Source: Bacteroidota bacterium (GTDB lineage: Bacteria; Bacteroidota; Bacteroidia; Chitinophagales; Chitinophagaceae). From it: 10,178 nucleotides of DNA. The notes under the pieces are model-generated. The model did not search any database, was not told where the DNA came from, and was given only the letters and a program-made list of their open reading frames with translations. The stretch spans positions 1 through 10,178 of the forward strand of contig JAEWWO010000031.1 in NCBI GenBank assembly GCA_023396345.1, written 5' to 3'. The position numbers and the translations under genes are program-made. This document shows, piece after piece, positions 1-5,758 of this stretch (position 1 is its first letter; each line of letters opens with the position of its first letter).

Positions 1-1075
1 TAAATGGGCTGAAGACGGCAAAAATATTTATTTCATTGCGCCCGTAAACGGCACCAGTCAGTTGATTAAAGTAAATGATATCGGTGTAACAAAAGCCAGA
101 CCTGTTATTCAGCAGTTAACAAAAGGCGATTTCGATATTAAATCCATCATCGGTGAAGCGGATAAAAAATTATATGTTTTAAAAGAAGATTTTTACCGTG
201 CAGCCGAAATATACAGTGTAGATTTATCATCAGGAAAACTTACACAAATCACACATGTAAACGATGATATTTACAAAAACATCGGCACATCTAAAACTGA
301 ACGCAGATGGATAAAAACTACCGATAATAAAGAAATGTTAACCTGGGTTGTATATCCTCCCGGATTTGACAAAAATAAAAAGTATCCTACCCTTTTGTAT
401 TGTCAGGGCGGACCACAATCTGCCATTACGCAATTTTATTCTTTCCGCTGGAATCTGCAACTGATGGCTGCACAGGGATACATTGTGGTATTGCCCAGCA
501 GACGCGGCATGCCAGGATTTGGCACCGCATGGAATGAAGATATCAGCAAAGACTGGGGCGGCCAGGTAATGGATGATTATTTATCTGCCATTGACGAAAT
601 ATCTAAAGAAAAATTTGTAGACACAGCCCGCAGAGGCGCAATTGGCGCCAGTTTTGGCGGGTATTCGGTTTTTAAACTGGCAGGCATACACAACGGAAGA
701 TTTAAAACTTTTATTTCGCACAATGGTGTTTTTGATTTCAGAAGTATGTATGGCACCACAGAAGAAATGTGGTTTACCAACTGGGAAATGGGCGGCGCTT
801 ACTGGGACAAAAATAATAAAACTGCACAGGCATCTTTTGCTCAATCGCCCAGCGAGCAGGTACAAAACTGGAATACGCCGATATTCATTATTCAAAACGA
901 AAAAGATTATCGTGTGCCTTTTGAACAGGGCCAACAAGCTTTTCAGGCGGCACAGTTAATGGGCATAAAAAGTAAACTACTCATTTTCCCCGATGAAAAC
1001 CACTGGGTACTGAAACCACAGAATGCATTGATGTGGCAGCGTGAATTCTTTAGCTGGCTAAAGGAAACATTGTAA
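1..1075 (+). CDS. S9-family serine peptidase, DPP5-like (3' part, start outside window)
   Basis: This is a prolyl-oligopeptidase-type serine peptidase that probably cleaves dipeptides from peptide N-termini in the periplasm, as Bacteroidales DPP5 does. The frame is open from base 2, so the N-terminus (signal peptide and most of the beta-propeller) lies to the left. Counting from the TTG at 62, residues 1-80 are the last propeller strands (Y-x-A-A-E-I-Y-S-V-D-L blade pattern). The alpha/beta-hydrolase domain follows from about residue 85. It shows the oxyanion-side motif QGGPQS (115-120), the nucleophile elbow GASFGGYS with Ser197, the Asp in EKDYRVP (Asp282) and the His in DENHW (His314). All three catalytic residues are present and the C-terminus matches the usual family end, so the visible part looks intact. 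The stretch from QGGPQS to the DENHWVLKPQN block strongly resembles P. gingivalis DPP5 as I recall it. Substrate specificity is inferred from that resemblance only. Confidence 0.9.
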   Translation, partial: KWAEDGKNIYFIAPVNGTSQLIKVNDIGVTKARPVIQQLTKGDFDIKSIIGEADKKLYVLKEDFYRAAEIYSVDLSSGKLTQITHVNDDIYKNIGTSKTERRWIKTTDNKEMLTWVVYPPGFDKNKKYPTLLYCQGGPQSAITQFYSFRWNLQLMAAQGYIVVLPSRRGMPGFGTAWNEDISKDWGGQVMDDYLSAIDEISKEKFVDTARRGAIGASFGGYSVFKLAGIHNGRFKTFISHNGVFDFRSMYGTTEEMWFTNWEMGGAYWDKNNKTAQASFAQSPSEQVQNWNTPIFIIQNEKDYRVPFEQGQQAFQAAQLMGIKSKLLIFPDENHWVLKPQNALMWQREFFSWLKETL

Positions 1076-1178
1076 AATATATAAAATTTTAGAATATTTT
1101 TAATTCCTGCCACATCGTAAAGAACATCCTTAGGCACGATAAATGCAGTAGAAAAGTATTCATCAAAATTTAAACTAT

Positions 1179-1463
1179 ATGACACTTACAGGCATACTTT
1201 TATTACTGCTAATTGCTGCAATCTGCGGTGCTATAGGACAATCCATTGCGGGATACGATTTGGGGGGTTGTCTGGTATCGATAGTAGTAGGATTTATTGG
1301 CGCATATTTAGGAATATGGGTTGCCAATCAGTTTGGACTTCCCGAACTATGGAGCATCAATATTGAAGGCAAAACCTTTCCGGTTATCTGGTCTGTTATC
1401 GGCTCTTTAATATTTACTTTTATTGTAGGTTTACTACGACGGGTCTTTATAGGCAGAAGATAA
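1179..1463 (+). CDS. GlsB/YeaQ/YmgE-family small membrane protein
   Basis: The 94-residue protein is almost wholly hydrophobic, with three predicted membrane spans at about residues 4-22, 30-50 and 67-88, and a basic tail ending RRVFIGRR. The glycine-rich second span (Gly-Gly at 29-30, then VVGFIGAYLGIW) is characteristic of the family once called transglycosylase-associated. Members are small envelope proteins often induced by stress, but the biochemical role is not established. The insert QFGLPELWSINIEGK between spans two and three fits a short exposed loop. The gene lies 103 bp after the S9 peptidase gene and 17 bp before a strong terminator, so it is either monocistronic or the last gene of that unit. 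No Shine-Dalgarno sequence precedes the ATG, which is normal in Bacteroidota. Confidence 0.85.
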   Translation: MTLTGILLLLLIAAICGAIGQSIAGYDLGGCLVSIVVGFIGAYLGIWVANQFGLPELWSINIEGKTFPVIWSVIGSLIFTFIVGLLRRVFIGRR

Positions 1464-1480
1464 TTTTAATCATACACAAT

Positions 1481-1520
1481 AAAAGAGACCGGCAAATAAT
1501 AGCAAATGCCGGTCTCTTTT
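1481..1520 (+). terminator. Rho-independent terminator after the GlsB-like gene
   Basis: A perfect 14-bp stem (1481-1494 pairs with 1507-1520, core GAGACCGGCA/TGCCGGTCTC) encloses a 12-nt loop. The A-tract on the left arm and the T-tract on the right (1517-1521) make it able to act in both directions. It begins 17 bp after the GlsB-like stop codon. Confidence 0.85.
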
Positions 1521-1605
1521 TGTTTGGCAGTAAAAAAATAAAATTTATATTAAACAATTGTGTAAGATAGAAATCTGAATATCAGTAAATAGTAAGAAAA
1601 TATAG

Positions 1606-1613
1606 TATTTTTG
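1606..1613 (+). promoter_or_regulatory. Possible -7 promoter box (TATTTTTG)
   Basis: TATTTTTG is an exact match to the Bacteroidota primary-sigma -7 consensus TAnnTTTG. No convincing TTG/TTTG box is seen about 19-21 bp upstream, so only half the promoter is supported. It would drive the weakly coding stretch at 1619-2005. A very short GTG-initiated frame (1619-1714, 31 codons) starts just after it but ends quickly and resembles nothing I know. Confidence 0.35.
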
Positions 1614-1739
1614 CTTTCGTGAAAAAAGTGCTTGAAAATATTTCAAAAGACACCCTTATCAACCTCATCGCTAGGAGGAGGTATAAATTTAATCCTTTAT
1701 TTGCAGTTTTATAATTTCACAAAAAATAAAAAACTAATA

Positions 1740-2005
1740 ATGTCAAGAGGTGATGAGACCTTTTTGTATGGCACGAATGATTTAATGTTAGAATATAACA
1801 AAAATGAGATCCAGTATTATCAGGTAATTAGAGTTGTCTCTTCCAGATTTCCAATAAGAGACTTATTATATTTAGATTATTCTTGAATGAGGATAGAATT
1901 ATTGAGATATCCAACTTACTAGTGGAGGAATTTGAGTTTATGCAAAAACTTGATGGTATTAAAACTGTTTATAGAAACAGATACCCAATATTTAAAACAA
2001 AATAA
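1740..2005 (+). pseudogene. Possible frameshifted small ORF, unrecognised
   Basis: I do not recognise this product. One frame runs from ATG 1740 and ends at TGA 1884-1886, giving 48 residues beginning MSRGDETFLYGTND. The overlapping frame entered at about 1880 continues with protein-like composition (FLNEDRIIEISNLLVEEFEF, then MQKLDGIKTVYRNRYPIF) to TAA 2003-2005. A one-base frame change near 1878-1886 would join them into a protein of about 88 residues. The charged, amphipathic composition on both sides of the break is the only evidence that this was once one gene. It may equally be chance open sequence in a decaying region. It has no signal peptide or recognisable motif. Confidence 0.3.
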
Positions 2006-2200
2006 TCCTCAACTATCCTTATTATTCGAGATGCCTCCTGAACATTTTGTAGTACTGAAAAAACTTAGTCGGACGTGTCTTCACCTTCCACATCATTATA
2101 TCTTTCATACAAAAATGGATGATAAGGACACCATCCATTAAATCTACCATTTCACCTTCAATTCTATTACTGAAATCAAACAACATTCTTTCAAAGCAAT
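2006..2200. other. Stretch with no convincing gene
   Basis: Only a weak open frame crosses this stretch (1932-2141, + strand, 69 codons), and its composition (clusters of Leu, His and Cys, no motif) looks like chance. The one structure seen is an 8-bp inverted repeat, AATGGATG at 2114-2121 with CATCCATT at 2132-2139 around a 10-nt loop. It has no T-tract and no gene ends in front of it. Confidence 0.5.
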
Positions 2201-2362
2201 AGCGTTCCTACGAAACGCAAGCCATGCAATACAGCTTTTTCTACACAGATGCTGTTCCTACGGAACAAGAATAAACTCATTTATCATTAAGAAAGATTCC
2301 GTAGGAATCCTATCTGTGTAGCATAAAATCTGAGTAATGACACGGCGTTCCGTAAGAACGCT
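2201..2362. repeat. Composite inverted-repeat element with four short palindromes
   Basis: Four short palindromes share the theme GTTCC-3 nt-GGAAC: 2202-2218 (one mismatch), 2253-2267 (perfect 6-bp stem, loop TAC), 2295-2309 (perfect 6-bp stem, loop GTA) and 2345-2361 (one mismatch). Their centres lie near 2210, 2260, 2302 and 2353, a layout mirror-symmetric about 2281. The flanking arms CTACACAGAT (2241-2250) and ATCTGTGTAG (2312-2321) are exact reverse complements with the same centre. The element is therefore two diverged copies of a unit of about 70-80 bp in opposite orientations. I recall similar hairpin repeats between genes in Bacteroidota genomes, but no transposase lies in the window. 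A possible extra degenerate member is the small hairpin at 2377-2390 (CGAAT, 4-nt loop, ATTCG). Confidence 0.75.
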
Positions 2363-2480
2363 ATCACCTGCTCTTTCGAATTGCGATTCGGAACATATTA
2401 AAGAATAAGTATCAATTAAATTATTCTTAGTATCTTTAAAAATCATTCAATTTATTATTTCGATTTCAAATGAAAGTGTC

Positions 2481-2993
2481 ATGAAAATAAACAAGAGAAT
2501 TACATTCCTAATCTTAATGGGACTTATTGGTATTACAACCACAATTACAAGCTGTAAAAAAGAATCTGCTACCGCATTTGTTAAGGGAGAAGTTCTTTTC
2601 TCGCTTTACGATTCAGTCTCATTTCAAAAAACTCATGAATTGTTTGACGACCTCAATATTAAAATAAAACAAGTTTATGACTTTAGCTACTTCGTCAAAA
2701 CATCGCTTGATAATGTTGATGCTATTAAAGAAATTCTTGCTTCAAAAAATTACTTAACTAATGCCGGAAGAACCTACAAGGTATTCAAATGATACTTTAT
2801 TTATTTCATCTAACTTTTTTGACTTTAATGACCTTAACGCTAAAGACTGGTTTGATACTGTTGAAGAACTAAAACTCGAAGAGAATCTATCTGACAAATT
2901 TAATAAATGGGGCTTATTGAATGTTCCTCCCGGAGAAGAACAAGTTTGGGTAGAAAGGATGTACAATTGAACCACAAGATCGATTTAAGGTAA
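2481..2993 (+). pseudogene. Lipoprotein gene broken by frameshift(s)
   Basis: The first frame (2481-2792, 103 residues) starts MKINKRITFL with a hydrophobic segment to about residue 22 and the lipobox I-T-S-C (Cys25) followed by KK, a typical Bacteroidota lipoprotein start. It ends soon after SKNYLTN. The +1 frame from about 2755 then continues with equally protein-like sequence, through EEPTRYSNDTLFISSNFFDF to VPPGEEQVWVERM (stop 2968-2970). Returning to the first frame at about 2961 gives VQLNHKIDLR and a stop at 2991-2993. The simplest reading is one lipoprotein of about 170 residues interrupted by a frameshift near 2755-2765 and perhaps a compensating one near 2960. I recall similar short Bacteroidota lipoproteins of unknown function that end in a W-x-E/Q-L-N type motif. 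The alternative, two overlapping genes with a 32-bp overlap, is less likely because the second would lack any export signal. Confidence 0.6.
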
Positions 2994-3032
2994 TGATTAT
3001 AATAATTATTCCTCTCGAAGAACAAGGTATAA

Positions 3033-3077
3033 AGATTGCTTCAAATCTTCACTTCGTTACGATTTTTCGTAATGACG
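3033..3077. repeat. Possible dispersed repeat remnant (AGATTGCTTC...AATGACG)
   Basis: The stretch opens with AGATTGCTTC and closes with CGTAATGACG. Inside is a hairpin, CGTTACGA at 3055-3062 with TCGTAATG at 3067-3074 (8 bp including one G-T pair, loop TTTT). The layout recalls a dispersed bacterial repeat whose ends read AGATTGCTTC and GCAATGACG. Only one copy is in the window, so the assignment is tentative. Confidence 0.35.
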
Positions 3078-3186
3078 CACAAACTTAACGTCTTTACAAG
3101 TGCATCCCGATTCATCCGGAGAAGCGAAGAAAACTTTTTCGTTATTTAGTATGCGACTCTTGGAAGAATACGTCAACACTAAAAAC

Positions 3187-3222
3187 AAAAAGAGGTTGTA
3201 CCAATTGATACAACCTCTTTTT
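3187..3222. terminator. Strong hairpin terminator downstream of pdhB
   Basis: A perfect 14-bp stem (3187-3200 with 3209-3222, core AGAGGTTGTA/TACAACCTCT) encloses an 8-nt loop, with A/T tracts on both sides. It begins 18 bp past the pdhB stop codon on the minus strand, which it most likely serves. The symmetry would also stop any plus-strand transcription arriving from the decayed region on the left. Confidence 0.85.
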
Positions 3223-3240
3223 TATCTAAAATTTCTTTTG

Positions 3241-4227
3241 TTACTTTTTCATATACATCACTTCTTTCACCAGTTTTACTGTTCTGTCTACACTTGGTAA
3301 ATAAGCTTCTACCAGCGTTGGTGCGTAGTGCATAGGCGCATCAGCAGCTGTGATTCTGCGGATAGGTGCATCCAGATAATCAAATCCTTCTTTTTGTATG
3401 CGGTAAGATATTTCAGAGCTTACAGATGCAAACGGCCACTGCTCTTCAACAATTACCAAACGGTTTGTTTTTTTTACGCTGTCTAAAATTGTTCTCCAGT
3501 CAAGCGGACGAATTGTTCTCAAATCAATTACTTCAGCACTTACACCTTCTTTTTCCAATTCCTCTGCTGCTTTTAAAGCAACTTTCATCATTTTATTAAA
3601 AGAAACAATTGTAACATCCGTACCTTCTCTCTTCACATCAGCCTTACCTAATTCAATATAGTATTCTTCTTCAGGAACTGCCATTTTATCGCCGTACATT
3701 ACCTCGCTTTCCATAATCATTACAGGATCCTGTTCGTAACGAATAGCTTGTTTCAATAAGCCTTTAGCATCGTATGCATTGGAGATAGAAACAACTTTCA
3801 ATCCCGGAATATTTGCGTACATGGCTTCAAAAGCAGTTGAGTGCTGCGCACCCAGCTGACCGGCACTTCCGTTGGGTCCTCTGAAAACGATAGGACAACC
3901 AATTTGTCCACCGCTCATAGCCAGCATTTTAGAAGCTGTATTTAAAATCTGATCCAAAGCCAGAACCGCAAAGTTCCAGGTCATGAACTCAACGATTGGT
4001 TTAAGACCGTTTTGAGCTGCGCCCACACCAATACCTGCAAAACCTAATTCTGCAATTGGAGTGTCTATTACTCTTTTTGGACCAAATTCAGCCAGCATAC
4101 CCTGACTTACTTTGTATGCTCCGTTGTATTCAGCCACTTCTTCACCCATTAAAAAAACATTTTCGTCTCTTCTCATCTCTTCACTCATTGCTTCACGAAG
4201 TGCTTCACGTATTGCTATTTCTCGCAT
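3241..4227 (-). CDS. pdhB: Pyruvate dehydrogenase E1 component, beta subunit
   Basis: This is the beta subunit of the thiamine-diphosphate-dependent E1 enzyme. With E1 alpha it decarboxylates pyruvate and transfers the acetyl group to the lipoyl domain of E2 in the cytoplasmic pyruvate dehydrogenase complex. The 328-residue length and the start MREIAIREALREAM are typical. Visible landmarks are GEEVAEYNGAYKVSQGM (28-44), DTPIAE (55-60) whose Glu60 is the expected cofactor-activating glutamate, the RGPNG...GAQHS loop (116-130, His129), and the C-terminal transketolase-type domain with IDLRTIRPLD (234-243). Branched-chain 2-oxoacid dehydrogenase beta is the main alternative; the overall pattern favours pyruvate. 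No E1 alpha gene lies next to it, so the partner is encoded elsewhere. The 152-bp upstream gap suggests its own promoter, though I see no exact TAnnTTTG box in it. A perfect 10-bp palindrome (CGATGCATCG, 4295-4304) lies in that gap. Confidence 0.93.
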   Translation of the reverse strand: MREIAIREALREAMSEEMRRDENVFLMGEEVAEYNGAYKVSQGMLAEFGPKRVIDTPIAELGFAGIGVGAAQNGLKPIVEFMTWNFAVLALDQILNTASKMLAMSGGQIGCPIVFRGPNGSAGQLGAQHSTAFEAMYANIPGLKVVSISNAYDAKGLLKQAIRYEQDPVMIMESEVMYGDKMAVPEEEYYIELGKADVKREGTDVTIVSFNKMMKVALKAAEELEKEGVSAEVIDLRTIRPLDWRTILDSVKKTNRLVIVEEQWPFASVSSEISYRIQKEGFDYLDAPIRRITAADAPMHYAPTLVEAYLPSVDRTVKLVKEVMYMKK

Positions 4228-4379
4228 AAATTCTAAATTATGGTTTTAGTTTTATATATCTGTTCTTTTGGAATGGCGAAGTTAATAAAAAACTCGATGC
4301 ATCGGTAACAAATTATTGTAAAAAATAAAGAATTTCAGAAAGATGACAGTTTATATAATTGACTATAAATTAATTTGAA

Positions 4380-5027
4380 TCAAGGCATATGTGCCTCGTG
4401 CCATACATTAGTAAAATCGCCAATAACATAAGAACTACTATCGTTCACTAACGTATTGACTTTCAGCATAGCCACATCCTCTTTTTTTACTCTTCTGTGC
4501 ATGGGATGCATGGTTCCGCCCTTTTCTCCGGGCATTTTTGAATGGTCATATTGATACTGCGGATCTACCAGTGTACCGCGCGGATACATAATACCGGGAA
4601 CGCCCATTCCGCGTAAATCCAGATCTTCGGGATGACGCAAACCTAAAGTATGCCCGAACTCGTGCGCTGCGGTAGTGGAACCCTTGTAAAGATTTTCTTC
4701 CAGAAAATATCCAGAATTGCTGCCGAGAGCATCTACAAAAGAAATATTTCCCTGCACAAAAGGTTCTATTCTGAAATAATTATTTTGTGGATTGTAGTTC
4801 ATTAAAATCTCTTCTTCTGTGATATCCGGTTTATATTCGGCAGATATCTCAAAACGCAGGACATAGGTTTTACCACGAAACGAAACTGTGCCTTCCGGTT
4901 CATTCCACATCATTTCTATTTCGTCTCTGATATACTGTGTAAGCTCCGCATTTGCAGCCGTACCGTAGGTGATAATGTGTGCCTGTAAAAGCATCTCATT
5001 GTTTGAAATTATTTCTACGCTGCCCAT
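4380..5027 (-). CDS. Metzincin-type zinc metallopeptidase, M10-like, without signal peptide
   Basis: The 215-residue protein carries the extended zinc site HEFGHTLGLRH (His122, Glu123, His126, His132) and a downstream Met-turn, GIMYP (Met147). Together these define the metzincin clan, and the spacing and GIMYP favour a matrixin (M10)-like fold. The region before it (residues 15-118) would form the mixed beta-sheet of the small catalytic domain. No signal peptide, lipobox, prodomain with a Cys switch, or C-terminal sorting domain is seen. An in-frame stop codon a few codons upstream of the ATG rules out a longer N-terminus. It would therefore act in the cytoplasm or leave by a non-classical route, which is odd for this clan. 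It follows the LysE-type gene by 18 bp, so the two are very likely co-transcribed. Substrate unknown. Confidence 0.85.
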   Translation of the reverse strand: MGSVEIISNNEMLLQAHIITYGTAANAELTQYIRDEIEMMWNEPEGTVSFRGKTYVLRFEISAEYKPDITEEEILMNYNPQNNYFRIEPFVQGNISFVDALGSNSGYFLEENLYKGSTTAAHEFGHTLGLRHPEDLDLRGMGVPGIMYPRGTLVDPQYQYDHSKMPGEKGGTMHPMHRRVKKEDVAMLKVNTLVNDSSSYVIGDFTNVWHEAHMP

Positions 5028-5045
5028 TGTACCGATTATTTAAGT

Positions 5046-5708
5046 TTAATGAAGTCCTGCCGCTTTGCCGGATAGCATTCCGTACATAATTACAATACCA
5101 AAGACTACAAATATAATCCCGGATATCTGATTAATTTTATGGATATTATGCGGTGTAAGTTTATTTCTGATTTTGCCTGCCAGAAATACTTTGAGCAAAT
5201 CAAAAGCCAGTACCCAGCCTAAGCAAGTAGCGAATACAATGAGTCTGTATTCTTCATCATGTATATACGATTTGGAATCATTAAGAATAGTAGCGGTTAC
5301 GGCAAACCAAAACAGCATTACAGCCGGATTGAGAATATTCATTATAAATCCGGAAAAAAATGTGGCTACCATATCGCGCTTTCCGTAAGCCTTTCGTGCA
5401 ATTTCCTTTTCCTGTTCTGTAACGGTTTTTTTAAAGAAGAAATTATATAAACCAAGAATGATTAAAAATATACTGCCTCCTATACCAATCTCTTTTTCGT
5501 ATTGCATGGCAGAAGCAAATAATTGAGAAAAGACATTGCACACAACAACCAAAACCAAATCGCTGAAAGAAACACCCAGAACAAAAGCAATGCCGCCTTT
5601 GTGACCATTAGAGAGACTTTGTTTAATAATAGCAAATATCACAGGGCCTACTGATATACTCAGCACAAGACCTAAAGTCAAACCTTTGATAATTGCCGAA
5701 AAGACCAT
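5046..5708 (-). CDS. LysE/RhtB-family exporter
   Basis: This is a six-span inner-membrane exporter of the LysE superfamily, whose characterised members export amino acids or related small molecules by proton-coupled transport. The 220 residues include hydrophobic segments at about 7-29, 38-62, 74-92, 113-137, 154-177 and 195-213. Family landmarks are the SVGP motif at 19-22 followed by a glycine-rich turn (NGHKGG, 34-39), the GVSFSD segment at 45-50, and the N-x-L-N-P-A motif at 124-129 in span four. A lysine-rich loop (93-111) lies between spans three and four. Length and topology are normal. The gene sits 50 bp after the GH3-type gene and 18 bp before the metallopeptidase gene, all on one strand. 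The substrate cannot be read from the sequence. Confidence 0.9.
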   Translation of the reverse strand: MVFSAIIKGLTLGLVLSISVGPVIFAIIKQSLSNGHKGGIAFVLGVSFSDLVLVVVCNVFSQLFASAMQYEKEIGIGGSIFLIILGLYNFFFKKTVTEQEKEIARKAYGKRDMVATFFSGFIMNILNPAVMLFWFAVTATILNDSKSYIHDEEYRLIVFATCLGWVLAFDLLKVFLAGKIRNKLTPHNIHKINQISGIIFVVFGIVIMYGMLSGKAAGLH

Positions 5709-5758
5709 TTAGTTTTCTTCTTGTTGATAATCTGTAAAAGTAGAATAATTAATATGAA

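Noticed and set aside
577..959. Several open frames on both strands inside the S9 peptidase gene
   Set aside because: They are shadows of the strongly supported peptidase frame and carry no motif.
1673..1681. AGGAGGAGG resembling a strong Shine-Dalgarno sequence
   Set aside because: No ATG or GTG lies at a suitable distance, the downstream frame is not protein-like, and Bacteroidota rarely use such sites.
2114..2139. 8-bp inverted repeat AATGGATG/CATCCATT as a terminator
   Set aside because: No T-tract follows and no gene ends just upstream.
1932..2141. Open frame of 69 codons on the plus strand
   Set aside because: Composition looks like chance, and it overlaps the more protein-like frame ending at 2005.
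2201..2390. CRISPR array
   Set aside because: The palindromes alternate in orientation, are not identical direct repeats, and have no cas genes nearby; a mirrored repeat element fits better.
2258..2446. Open frame of 62 codons on the minus strand
   Set aside because: It runs across the inverted-repeat element and is explained by the repeat palindromes; no motif and no homologue I know.
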